Shown piece after piece: positions 23,362 through 39,339 of a stretch of 64,000 bases of DNA. Position numbers and translations under genes: made by a program. The notes under the pieces were generated by a model that was not told where the DNA came from, did no database searches, and was given only the letters and a program-made list of their open reading frames with translations. The stretch is from contig JAIXMF010000007.1 of assembly GCA_025201365.1 (NCBI GenBank), positions 496,001 through 560,000 on the forward strand, read 5' to 3'. Every line of letters begins with the position of its first letter. The first letter of the stretch is position 1. This DNA is from Syncephalis plumigaleata. Lineage: Eukaryota; Zoopagomycota; Zoopagomycetes; Zoopagales; Piptocephalidaceae.

Positions 23362-24948
23362 ATGTCACTACACGCGCAATTGGCCACATTGGCTCATTTA
23401 CCACCGTCTGAAGATCTATTTGATCGCTTATTAACTGTTTATCGGTAAGTAATTTGTCTATTGTATATATATATATATATATATGGTGTTTGGTTATTTA
23501 ATGACGACGTATATATACTTAGTGCTACAGCTAATGCATTCCGTTCACAACCTGCCACCTCACTTGGCTTGTTACGTGTCTGCGCACGACGTATCGACCA
23601 TGTGGCACGTGTGGTAAGTAGTGGTGCACTTGCTATTACACGTTGTAATAATATGAGATAATCAACGTGGAAACAAATCTGTGATATAACATCGTTAGGT
23701 TGACGCGCAAACTGGAGGCAAACGATGTCACGAGCGATGGACGCAGGAAGCATCCAATCTATTCAACTTTGCAGCCCTGTAAGTCGATAGATTAAACAGT
23801 ACAGGCAGTGTAGCTCATGGTGCCATCATCCTTCTATTATTACCATTACTACTATAGTCGAGAAGAGGGCAATGGTGCCTTATTATTACTCGCAGGATTA
23901 TTATTACAAATCTACTTTCGTGTACGTATGTCATTAGTAGAGAGGAATAGCACATATCATACTAAGAGGGAAAAGGAATCATTAGTTGAAGATGTTCAAG
24001 TCATGCGATCGTATTGTATCAGCGGTGGATAATGCGCACATTCCAATGGAGAAATTTCCACGATCCGAGCGTGTCATGTACCAGTATTATTACGGACGCT
24101 ACTTGTTAAATCAACATCGAGTAAACGAGGTGACTAACAAGATGAATTAGTATTATTTACAAGTCTGACTATTACTATTATTATTATAGGCTGTTGATAT
24201 ACTACAGAATGCATTCCTTACATGTAGACGTGATGCTTTCAATAACAAACGGTAAGATACGCGCATACTAATGTAAATAGAAAGAAATGCAACTAAGCTG
24301 GTTCAATTCATGTAGACGTATTCTTATCTACTTAGTAGTGGCTGGCATGCTATCAGATTGCTTACCTTCTCGGAGACTACTAATGAAGTATCAATTGGAT
24401 GGACCATTTATTAATTTAATACGTGAAATGCGTCGTGGTAATCTAGCCAATTACTTTCGCGAATTATCAATCTATAGTGCATGGCATACGAATTATGGCA
24501 ATCTACTATTGTTGCATCAACGAGGCATGGCCATCGTGTATCGCTATCTATTTAGACGAGTGTAAGTTGTTACTACTCACAGCATTAGGATGAATGTTCA
24601 ATCTACTGAATATCATTGATATTATCACAGGTATCATATACAAGGATTGGCGAATGTTGATAAGCCACGTCTTCTACTAGCTGATCTAGTAATGCATGTG
24701 CATTATCGGTGGGAAAGCCGGTTGAACCGGTGCATGATGAGAATGAGATTATCTTTCTAATTGCATCCATGATACAAAGTGTAAGTAGCGCATAGTAGAT
24801 GTACAGGATTACAACGTGAATAACAAGTAATAATGCGAAATAATAGAAATATATTAGAGGTTATCTATCGATTACACATGGCTTGCTTGTCACAGCAAGT
24901 GGTTCCATAGACAAGGCATTTCCACCTATTCGAAATCGTTCCACTTAG
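23362..24948 (+). CDS. PCID2/Thp1-like PCI-domain protein (TREX-2)
   Basis: A multi-exon gene starting MSLHAQLATLAHLPPSEDLFDRLLTVYR. The order GLLRVCARRIDHVARV, LQIYFR, MFKSCDRIVSAVDNAHIPMEKFPRSERVMYQYYYGRYLLNQHRVNEA, RRDAFNNKRRILIYLVVAGMLSDCLPSRRLL, and the PCI block EIIFLIASMIQSGYLSITHGLLVTASGSIDKAFPP matches PCID2/Thp1. That protein is the PCI subunit of TREX-2, which couples transcription to mRNA export. Near 24688-24692 the frame slips: ...LLADLV continues naturally as NACALSVGKPVEPVHDE only in the -1 frame, so one base is missing, possibly from an A run. The Fanzor element ends 51 bp before the start. Confidence 0.8.
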
Positions 24949-25004
24949 TAATAGCTATTAGTATAAAATCTATCTATATGTGTTCCTATTTATTATTGTA
25001 CTAT

Positions 25005-26367
25005 TTAAATATCTTTCATATCAATATCGGAGTCTGTTAGATTAATCGTCGGTTTTAAGGATGGACTTGTCACTCGTAATCGTTCTAGGATGACTGGTAT
25101 ATCCGTGTCATTATACGTATCCCATACATTGTACAAGTTTACTAGTTGCTGAGTGACCTCTGCCACTTTATCTAATGGCGTTGAAATACCGGCAAACCAT
25201 TGTTTCAATCGATCAGATAACGATGCAGTAGATGTAGTGGAAGTATCAGTAGTCAGACTACTATTAGACATCATATTATTTATATCATCCGGTTGTAGTG
25301 TACATGTCATGTATAATGCTGCAAGTGTAATGACATGCGGTGGATAACGAAGACAAACATCAATTCGGAAACTATCATTAATCACGAACCTAGTTATATA
25401 AGTGTAGATCAATTAGTATTCTGCCATAGACGATCAATAATAGTGAATATCTCCTATTTACTTACCAAGCAGTTTGTAAGACTGACTTTGGTACTTGTAA
25501 CTCATCGCATAGACTAGCAATAGTAGATTAGACGTTAGATATACTTATACTACGTATTGATAATGAATAAATAAATAAATAAGGAATAGTAACCCACCGA
25601 GTAAGCAAGTCATAGGGATGATAAAGTACCATGTAGAAATCCATCTCTTCTAGTAGGTAAATCTCCAATTCTGCAATATCTGCTGAACTATACGCGAAAC
25701 GAGCTGCTGCTGCCGCTTTTACATCACCTTCATTGTTCATCGATGCATCTAAGTAATAAACGACATTTATCATGCTTGTAACGATACTCTAAATCATCGT
25801 GTAGACTTACGTTTTAAATACTCGCGCATTTCATTGACAAATGTACGCAAATGATGCGGTGTCTCCTCCACTTTAGCCGCTAAATACAAGCATGTACAAG
25901 CAATCGGATAAGCATCAGTGTCTCGATAAGCATTGCTGCGCATATGTAAGTATAGATTAGAGGAGATGATCACATCATCAATATCTACCTAACTTACTTG
26001 GCGTAAAAGCGTTGGAAATAGGTCATTGCCGTGGCTAGCACGCGTTGTCGTAACATCATACGTTTACCAATATTTTGAATAACTAACCAGGGGAATAATG
26101 CCCTCATTAACACTTCTTATGATATATATATATATATATATATATAGCACTCGTACTTACGATTAGTATAGTGCAATGTAAGTTTCATACGTTCAGGCCA
26201 CGTAATATACGTTAAATCACGTTCATAACCCGGTAATTTAGCAGTGGTCGGTATTAGCCATCGTTGACTATGTCAAAGGTCAATATATGCTTACTACTAG
26301 GAAGCAGTATATGCTAGCAACTACATGTAACTTACTATTGAGACGATGACCAGTAGGAGGCTGCCAT
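25005..26367 (-). CDS. Cyclin C, Mediator kinase-module subunit
   Basis: Starts MAASYWSSSQYQRWLIP at 26367, the typical N-terminus of cyclin C. The first cyclin box contains RMMLRQRVLATAMTYFQRFYAK, NAYRDTDAYPIACTCLYLAAKVEETP, and ELEIYLLEEMDFYMVLYHPYDLL. The second box shows LQVPKSVLQTAWFVINDSFRIDVCLRYPPHVITLAALYMTC and KQWFAGISTPLDKVAEVTQQLVNLYNVW. This is the partner of the CDK8/Srb10 kinase in Mediator. An Asn/Ser/Thr-rich insert sits in the C-terminal half. Several short introns interrupt it. Its stop lies only 56 bp from the stop of the converging PCID2 gene. Confidence 0.9.
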
Positions 26368-27238
26368 ATTGACTGACAGTATCAATAGTGCTGCTAACTA
26401 TAAGGGATAGAAGGATATCAAGTAGTAGTAGTATGATGTTACAAGATATATGCTTGAAGCGAGAACAACCACTATTCTACGTGTTCATATGCATACATGC
26501 ATATTATTAGTATCATTCACTCACACCAAAGGATGTAACAATAGTAGCAGTATTCATCACACCACACCTATGGCATCATGAGATTTATTAGTCCGATAAA
26601 ATTTGATTGAATTTGCCGCATACATTCATGTCCACGCACGCACGCACGCACGCTCATATCTGCACACACCGCACACATATCCACGCCACGCCACGCTTTC
26701 CTATCGCCAACTTTCTCATCTTTTCCATTTTCTACTACTTTACCACGCTCCTCTCCCTTTCATAGTCTGTAAGGACCATACTGTATTCGCTATTACAGTT
26801 GGCAGTCGTAGAAGTAGTAACCACGACAACGACGATATTCTAGAGGTGTATGCGTGATTGTGGGTAAGTAGCGACGAGTGTGTTCATTTGTTCTCCGCTT
26901 ATATTGAGTACGGGAGGTGTAGGTGTTCAAGGGTTTTCTGACCGCTTCATCCACTAAACACATCATCTGTAAGTTGCTTCTTTTTTTATTGTCTACGGCC
27001 ATTGTGTCCGACTATTGCTTTGTTATTTAGTTATTATTTGGTAAGTAGTTGCGTGAGCGTGTTCTACTTGCTGTTGAAAGGATACTATAGTCTCTATTAA
27101 GTAAAAGATAGAGTGCGTACTCTCTCATATGTTACTAATCTTCCTGATTGAGCATAGATTGTGTATTAAGGCTCATCTGCCTTGAACAATTGTTTTTAAA
27201 CGCGAAAGGTTATATAATCCAACGAGCCAACTATTACC
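26368..27238. promoter_or_regulatory. Divergent promoter region of cyclin C and PKC1
   Basis: About 870 bp. It holds a CACG repeat near 26632-26653, pyrimidine-rich leader sequence, and several GTAAG/AG pairs (for example near 26862 and 27043) that could be PKC1 5'-UTR introns. No supported coding region. Confidence 0.5.
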
Positions 27239-31316
<4,078 letters not shown>

Positions 31317-31544
31317 TATCTATAATACCGTATGATGCATATATATACCTATATATCTATATATCTATATATCTATATACAATCTAGGAGAAATGCGATA
31401 TCTAGTCCGTTTAAATAAAGAGAATCATGGGTGGAACTTTTACTACGTAATTAGGAATGATGTCATTGTAGATTAGATGTCACGTGATTTTAATAGATGC
31501 GAAAGATGATGGGTGATCATGTTCGATAAATTCGATCTTATATA

Positions 31545-32061
31545 CAGTGTTTTCCCATCCAATTTGCGCATTTATCCTTTAACATGTGCAGTTCATTAAT
31601 AAATAACTCTATACAATTGTTAACACCATTATCATTATAGAAATGCCAATTGACACAGTATTAGTAATGGATCATTTATTGCTAGCAATAACTATCATCA
31701 TCAATTCTATAAGGTAGATGATACAAATGTACTAGTATAGTTGGATATTGCCATGTCATGTACTTACAAGTAGCTATTGGTTATCGTGTATGGAATCGGG
31801 ATATGGCTGCATGTCTGAACTTCATTCAGATTATTCGCAGTGTTCGTAATGGAAGTCGTATTCCAACACAATTCCAACGAGGTGCCGTTCCTTCTAAGCG
31901 TTCAAGCAATGATGAGCAAGATCAAGAGGAACCAAACAACAAAAAACAATACATCCGTGATAGTTATCGCTATCTTACACCCCAAAATACTTGTAAGTGT
32001 TAAATATCATTTATTCATAAAAACAAAAGGCTAACTGCGCAAATTGGATGGAAAAAGCCTG
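31545..32061 (+). mobile_element. Internally deleted, non-autonomous copy of the Fanzor element
   Basis: A 517-bp copy flanked by TA (31543-31544 and 32062-32063) with ends CAGTGTTTTCCCATCC... and ...GGATGGAAAAAGCCTG. The first 230 bp match the non-coding 5' arm of the full element (end at 23310). From about 31785 it joins Fanzor codons for VWNRDMAACLNFIQIIRSVRN, including RuvC-III, through the C-terminus and the 3' TIR. Almost 3.6 kb is thus lost. The retained ORF could make at most an 81-residue fragment without the other catalytic residues. Its tail sequence has diverged (KQYIRDSYRYLTPQNTCKC). It lies 114 bp upstream of the GPDH start. Confidence 0.9.
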
Positions 32062-32175
32062 TAAAGAGCGTAACATTGATATTTTGCCTCGGAATACACA
32101 CATACGCACACACCTTTAATACGATTGTCCTACACCACTATCCCTTTACTTTATACTTCACTTTACACTCTGGCT

Positions 32176-34632
32176 ATGTGGCGTCATGCTCGCACACTAA
32201 CTGGCCGTCGCTGGCCCTTGATGCTGGCAGGTACTACTACTGCAGCAACAGCTACTTGGATGACTTATCGTTGGTCATCTCAACGTGAATCTAGTCGTTC
32301 TACTACTACACTAGCAATTCAAAATGCCCCTGAGTCAATAGAGGCCAAGTCCAGTTTATACACTCGTATGAATTCGATATGGCAACATATATCATTACCA
32401 TCGATGACGGTACATGCAGATACACTGGTAGATACGGCACCGGTACCGGCAGACTGGCATCCACCATCCCGTCAAGTGATGCTAGATCGATTGCAACAGA
32501 GTAGTCAGCCCAATGGTGCACCATTCGATTTGCTGGTTGTTGGTGGTGGTGCCACGGGTACTGGTGTGCTACTTGATGCGTCACTACGCGGACTTAATGT
32601 CGCACTAGTGGAGAAGGACGATTTCTCATCAGGTTAGTCTGGTCGATACGCGTCATTCATTGCATCTAGTTTATTGCTAGTTGATGGCTAATTATTGCTA
32701 CGTGTATCCATGTATCAGGCACGTCATCACGATCGACTAAGTTGGTCCATGGTGGTGTACGCTATCTCGAGAAGGCGTTCATGGAACTCGATTATGAACA
32801 GTATAAACTGGTACGCGAAGCATTACATGAACGTTCGGTATTTCTGCATATTGCACCATTTCTAAGTAATCAACTACCGATTATGTTGCCAATTTACAAG
32901 CAAGTATTAGCCTGTTAATTTATCAATTTGCGTAATATTGACTAATGACTGTACTAGATGGTGGCAAGTGCCTTACTACTGGGTCGGATGTAAAGTATAC
33001 GACATGCTAGCAGGCAAGGAGAACATGGAAAAGAGCTATTTCCTAACGCGTCGTCGAGCACTTGAAGCATTCCCTATGTTAAAGAATGAGGAACTAGTAG
33101 GCGCGCTCATCTACTACGATGGTATGCTCAAATGATACGTAGCATAGAGTGTGATTATTAATATACAATGGAATAGGCCAGCATAATGATGCACGTATGA
33201 ATGTAGCATTAGCCATGACAGCGGTAGCCCATGGAGCAACTGCAGCCAACCACGTCGAAGTAATGGATCTAGTCAAGGAGAAGAATGAACAAGGAGAGGA
33301 GGCGATATGTGGTGCGGTAGTGCGTGACACGCTAACCGGCAATACTTGGACGGTGAAAGCAAAGGTAAATTGTGATACTAGCTCATTTACAATATGATTA
33401 ATGTATATACTTGTACGTAATAGGGTGTGGTCAATGCTACTGGTCCATTTATAGGTTAGTATCAAATAGTAGATGATGATGATGGTGGTGATTATTCACA
33501 TTAATACTAACATATATATATGCATGTATGTACATTTGTAGATGGATTACGTAAAATGGATGAAGTCACCACTAATAACATTGTCGTACCAAGTGCCGGT
33601 GTTCATATTATACTGCCCAATTATTATGCACCTGCTAATATGGGATTAATCGATCCAAGTACAAGTGATGGACGTGTTATCTTCTTCCTTCCGTGGCAAG
33701 GCAACACAATTGCTGGCACTACTGGTAGATGGCAATAGTAGATGACATCTATAGACTACATACTAATGCGTTGTATGTTGTATTAGATTCACCAACAGAT
33801 GTTACCGATAATCCTATGCCACAAGAAGTGGAAATTCAATGGATTCTCGATGAGGTAAAACGTTACCTTAGCGAGGATGTTCAAGTACGTCGTAATGATG
33901 TACTGGCTGCCTGGTCGGGAATACGTCCATTGGTTCGTGATCCCCGTGCACATAACACGGCGGAACTCGTACGTAATCACATGATTAACGTGTCACCCGA
34001 CAAGTTGCTCACGATTGCCGGTGGTAAATGGACCACGTATCGACATATGGCCTCGGAAACGGTAGATGAAGCCATTCGCGTATTCAACCTAAAGCCTAGT
34101 ATGCCATGCACAACAGAGCATACACGCTTGTTGGGATCGCACGATTACTCGCCTACCATGTTCATCCGACTTATTCAGACATTTGGACTAGAAACGGATG
34201 TGGCCAAGCATCTAGCCGAATCCTACGGTGATCGCGCCTTTCTAGTAGGATCCATGGCCGAGCAAACAGGACGGCGTTGGCCACGTGTCGGTGAACGTAT
34301 CGCCATCGGTTACCCGTATATTGAGGCAGAAGTGAGATACGCGGTACACCATGAATATGCATGCACGGCAGTGGTAAGTATTACTAGCAATAATGATACT
34401 TATATTTAATAGCTAATATATATATATATGTACTGTATAATAGGATGTACTAGGTCGTCGTATGCGTTTGGCCTTTTTGAATGCTAGTGCCGCTCATGAA
34501 GCATTACCACGCGTCGTCGAGATTATGGCCAAAGAGCTAGGCTGGAATAAGAAACGACAACGTGAGGAGATTGAACGTGGTGAACAATTCCTACGTTATA
34601 TGGGCTATAAGCACGAAGACAATGTCATCTAA
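32176..34632 (+). CDS. GUT2: Mitochondrial FAD-dependent glycerol-3-phosphate dehydrogenase
   Basis: The N-terminus MWRHARTLTGRRWPLMLAGTTTAATATWMTYRW looks like a mitochondrial signal plus membrane segment. Then [53 protein letters not shown] gives the FAD-binding GxGxxG motif and the family signature. Further blocks are GVVNATGPFID, VPSAGVHIILPNYY, DGRVIFFLPWQGNTIAGTTDSPTDV, VLAAWSGIRPLVRDP, TIAGGKWTTYRHMA and the C-terminal domain ending GYKHEDNVI. The enzyme oxidises glycerol-3-phosphate to DHAP at the inner membrane and passes electrons to ubiquinone. About seven introns. The start at 32176 is preferred over an upstream in-frame ATG at 32125 because the targeting sequence follows it directly. 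Confidence 0.95.
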
Positions 34633-34851
34633 CATTATTACAATGACAATGATGATTTGTTGCTGTTTTTATTATTATTATCAATGTCGTTGATGTTACT
34701 CTCTATTTGATTACACAATGAAAGATGACATACGTAAATGTGCAGTACTCATATACATATAATATATAATGTGTATGTATGCATATGTGAATACATGCGT
34801 TTGTTTATTCAAATGAAATGTTAATGAGGAGTAGATTCATGATATGATTGA

Positions 34852-37557
34852 CTAAGCTTTGGGTTGATCTTGCCAAGCAAATGACTAGAATTGAACTACG
34901 TTAATAATGACGATATACGCTTGTATACTATGCAACCTACCAATTTACCCGATGGATCACCTGTAGCAATGAGAATGTTGATCACACTGATCCTCTCTTT
35001 CTCCAATAGTGCAGCCTTCATGGCAGCCTCTATCTCTGACTTTGTACGGCATAGATAGCCCTTGCCATGGAATGCTTCGGCCATTAACTCGTATCGAGCC
35101 TCTGGCAGTAAGGTGAAGGAAGGCAGTAGGGCTGATTGCTCCACCTTTTCCTGAAATCCATCTTTATCCAATCCATAGTAGATACCATTGTTATTCATGA
35201 TAATGACAATAAGTGGTAATCGGTAACGAGCAGCTGTTTCCAATTCCATTGCACTAGATGTACATTTGTTATTAGCAGTTATACTATTACTACAACTAGT
35301 ACGAATAATATCTACCTGAATCCAAATGCTGAATCACCCAGAATAGCGATAACACGTCGATTAGGATTCATCAACTGAGCTAATAGACATAAAGCGTATA
35401 TATCGATTATGTTTAGATTGTTTGAATGAGAGAAGTGTAAATCGTGCTACCTACCTGCAATAGCATATCCTAATGCAGGTCCCATTGTACCCATTGTACC
35501 TAGAATCGATCAACGCTAGTCAGCTATATGTAGATAATGTATATAGATATACTTACCAGCATCAAGTCGACTACGTGGCATTAGAATGGGAAAGATACTA
35601 CGCGAGATATCCATGGTGTTAGCACCTTCCGATACAATGACAGCATCAGATGGTACCATGGCCTGAATTGTACCAAATGTCGGGTAGTAATCAAGGGGGA
35701 AAGTATCTGCTGCCATACGCTTCACCATTGATTGCGTGTTAGTTTCAATCTTTTGTTGTAGAGCATGCAAATAGTCGGATGATGGTAGTGGTGTGGACGT
35801 GTCTTGTCGATGCTGTCCAAGTGCACCTATCAACTGACGTAGAACTGGTCTTAAATGACCCACTAGGGGAACATCAATGTTCTGAACTTGATCTAGATGA
35901 TTACAATTAATATTAGTATGATATATCAATTCATTATACATGATCGTTAATACATACTCATCTCGTCGGGTGAGATATCCACTTGAATCCATTGGACATC
36001 AGGGGAAAATCGAGGTGTTTTACCGAAATGTAGCATCCAATTGAGTCTAATGATTCATTGCGAATAAGTAATGCAATGAGTCTGTTATCATTATCTATTT
36101 CATACCTGGCACCAAGTAATAATACGACATCTGCTTGCTTAAGGGCAAGTGAACGAGCTGCCGCTATACAATGTGGATCATTGTCGGGTATAACACCCTT
36201 ACCCTAATAGTTTGATGTGTGTATCCTCATTATTAGTATGATATTGTACGATAAGTTTACACGACAGTTATTTACCATAGGAGTGGGTAACACTGGAATA
36301 CCAGTAAGATCGGCGAGTTGCTTGACTTCATCTTCTACTTGTGCATAATTGGCACTGTAATAATAAATTGATTAGCTATGTATTATTAAGAGATAGCAAC
36401 TATGACTAGACATGCTTACCCTTTACCAACAATAATTAGTGGACGTTTGGATGATAGTAGCAATTGCGCAGCCTTCTCAATCAATTGTGGATCACCCATG
36501 GGTTCATGACAAATGGTCGGTTGGCATCGATCAAACGATATACTGTCGGCGGGTACATGCGTTTGAATAATGTCGGCAGGCTAGATTGATCACTTGTATT
36601 AGACTGATCGTTACAGTTACAGTGATAGATAGCATGATACATACTAGATCGACATAACTAGCACCAGGACGTCCTTGTAATGCACTACTAAATGCTTGCA
36701 TAATCACATTGGGGATATCGGCATGATCAATCACTTGTCTTGCGTATTTGGTATGTGGTCGACAAAGTGCCACTTGATCCATGTCTTGGAATCCACCGCG
36801 TCCTGCCTGTAACGTGAGATTACATGAACATCTAGTAGTTAGACATCATCGAATGACAACAATGAATCCACACTATAGATTACCATATCACGTTCCGTTG
36901 ATCCACCGATAACTACCAAGGGCTATCGCATCAATAGTTAGCGATCTTCTATTCAGCTATTCATGTAACTACTAATAAAAGCATTACCCAACAGTTCTCC
37001 TATATAACGCAAGCATAACCATGGTTGTTAGAATACAGATTGATTAGCTAGATGATGACCACTTACCTGAGCATTGACTATACCCGCCAAAGCTATGCGT
37101 ACAATAGTTGTTAGTATGTCCATTCATGATTATGAAACTGCTTGCGTATTATTACTTACCATGTACTGCACCTGGTCCTGATACAACTAGACAGACCTAT
37201 ACAAAAGTAAATACAACATAGATGGTTGTTATTGATGTTTCCATTGGAGTATATCCATTGACTTCTTACACCAGGCTGACCGGACATGTAACCTATCAAC
37301 GTGATTATACGATTACTATCATCCATTATCATGGTTATCGCGTAGCAACATAACTTACCCCATGCTGTGGCTGCATAACTGGCCGCTTGTTCATTACGGA
37401 AACCGATAAAACGAATGCCCACTTCTTGACAAGCTTCTGCCACTTCAATGACCGGAATGCCCACGACACCAAACATAACCGTAACGCCCATTTGACGTAG
37501 AGAGCGAGCGACAATTCGGGAACCGTCCATATTGGCCATATCCGTAGTAGTAGTCAT
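34852..37557 (-). CDS. HACL1: 2-hydroxyacyl-CoA lyase (HACL1-like ThDP enzyme)
   Basis: A thiamine-diphosphate enzyme cut by about 15 introns. Key blocks are [54 protein letters not shown] (catalytic Glu in NEQA), [77 protein letters not shown], and [35 protein letters not shown] (ThDP motif GDS...NN). It matches human HACL1 throughout, which cleaves 2-hydroxyacyl-CoAs in peroxisomal alpha-oxidation. The final exon ends [10 protein letters not shown], which is not a usual peroxisomal signal. One exon (36988-36999) is only 12 nt and encodes ENCW. The start may lie at 37623 if the Thr-repeat leader is translated. Confidence 0.9.
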
Positions 37558-38283
37558 GGTAGTAGTAGTAGTAGTAGTAGCAAATGCTAATGAGTGAGAC
37601 CAGTATTGAGTAGAAGGAGACAAATAGGTCGAGGTAGTGAACTAGCGAGTGAAGGATGCTTGCAATATCGGATGATTGACTAATTGTTGTACCGATAATC
37701 TAATCACTTTTGATTGACCTTTATATACATGTAGATAGATGTATATAAATGTGGATATATTCATGTAGATCAAGTGATGTATCCTTGTTCTCTTATCGGG
37801 TACTTCAATGTATCAATACAAGTCATCGGGTATACTCATTTACCTGAATATGCATACCTCAATTTAGACAGACATAACTGGATAGGGGGGCAATAGCACA
37901 TCCTGTATTATGGTAGATTCTGGTTTATTGAGAGAGTGTCGAAAAAGTGGACTTGTCATCGAAGAAGGGGAGAGGGAGACAAAGTGAGGGTAAGAACATG
38001 AGGATCGTAAGACAGGTCACGTTGCGACAAAGCAGCATAAGCAATATGATTATTAATATTATTATTAGAACTCGTACTCTCTGCTATTATTATCCGTTTG
38101 CAGCTGTAGGTTTCGTAGGCATCCTATCATTCACCAACATCGTTATTATTAGTGGAAACAGCGTGACTCCGCATTGTGATATTGCCTTGTTACACCATAG
38201 GAAGCGATGATATCATCATGATGTGTATCAAGCATTAGATGGTAGAAGGAGCAAGGCAATGGCTTGACTAATCAACTAATCAA
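37558..38283. other. Intergenic region with GTA repeat
   Basis: Begins with a GTA microsatellite (about 37558-37580), which would encode a Thr run if the longer HACL start is used. The rest is AT-rich sequence; an open frame at 37947-38210 on the + strand has no family signal. I see nothing else here. Confidence 0.5.
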
Positions 38284-39119
38284 CTAATTAAAAATATCTT
38301 TTGTTGGAACACTACCGGCAGGAACTCGTCCGGATGCTTCCAACTCTGCTTGCATAGCACGCGACTTTGCGATAAATTTAGTGTGACGGCCCTGAGCGAG
38401 AAGTCGAGTGCCCGAGGTGATATCAACCGCAGTAAAGGCAAGCGACTTGCCTATTTTCGTACAGCGTGCATCCTAATCAACCATGAATAGACAAGTGTAC
38501 GTGGATAGGCAGGAGTACATTCCATGCACATGATGACAATCATTAGGATATGGATAGAGATGCTTTGTTTGTTTGTTCATCTGCAATGGAATAACAACAA
38601 TGACTTACAATAGTGATCACTTCATTTAATGCGGAGCCATTTAGATAGCTTACACTTAGGTCGGTGGAGACACCCGTAAGATAATCACCAGTGGAGGCGA
38701 TGGCCAATGAACCACATATATCCACGAGAGAAGCGATCATTCCACCGTGAAGTGAATCCACACGATTCTACGATAAAGCACACACACATGCACACGCACA
38801 CATGTATGATAATAAAAGTAAATTAGTGATTGATGATGATGAAGAAGGATAGAGTGTGCTACTGCTTACTAGATGTCGTTCTTCTATCTGCATGGTACAA
38901 ACAGCACGACCTGGTTCTGCCTCCACCACTTTAAGCTACATAATGAACATATTCATATAATTATTTGGATGATCATTTCCTTGTTTTATTATAGCATTTG
39001 AGTATTTATTCATCCATTTCTCTTACCTTATCAGCTAACGTGCTATCATAACCATTGGGGCGACGTAGTAATAATAAAGTGCGTCTTACAAAATCAAGTG
39101 TATTCTTTGGTACTGACAT
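38284..39119 (-). CDS. Hotdog-fold acyl-CoA thioesterase (ACOT13/PaaI-like), intact paralogue
   Basis: Starts MSVPKNTLDFVRRTLLLLRRPNGYDSTLADK and is cut by three or so introns. The hotdog domain contains VDSLHGGMIASLVDICGSLAIAS, TGVSTDLSVSYLNG, DARCTKIGKSLAFTAVDIT and LLAQGRHTKFIAKSRAMQAEL, ending VPAGSVPTKDIFN. It shares exon positions and motifs with the gene at 11424, so the two are paralogues. The longer N-terminus is Arg/Leu-rich and could be a mitochondrial signal. ACOT13-type enzymes hydrolyse long-chain acyl-CoA. Confidence 0.85.
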
Positions 39120-39339
39120 ACTGCTAATAGTAGTAGTAGCAATAGCAATAGTATATAGTAGTAATGATGACGACTACTTAACTGAATGACAACGAATGAA
39201 TTAAAAACAAAAGGTGTGTACGTGTGTGTGTGTACGCGTATTTCTATGTTTACTATTATTAATAATTAACGTGTAAACAGCAATAGTATACAATGACGAT
39301 TTGTTTATAATTGACTTTATTATGCTTGTGGGCTTCTTA

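Noticed and set aside
37947-38210. 87-codon + strand ORF between HACL and the thioesterase
   Set aside because: Low-complexity Ile/Asn runs, no splice-compatible neighbours, no recognisable domain.
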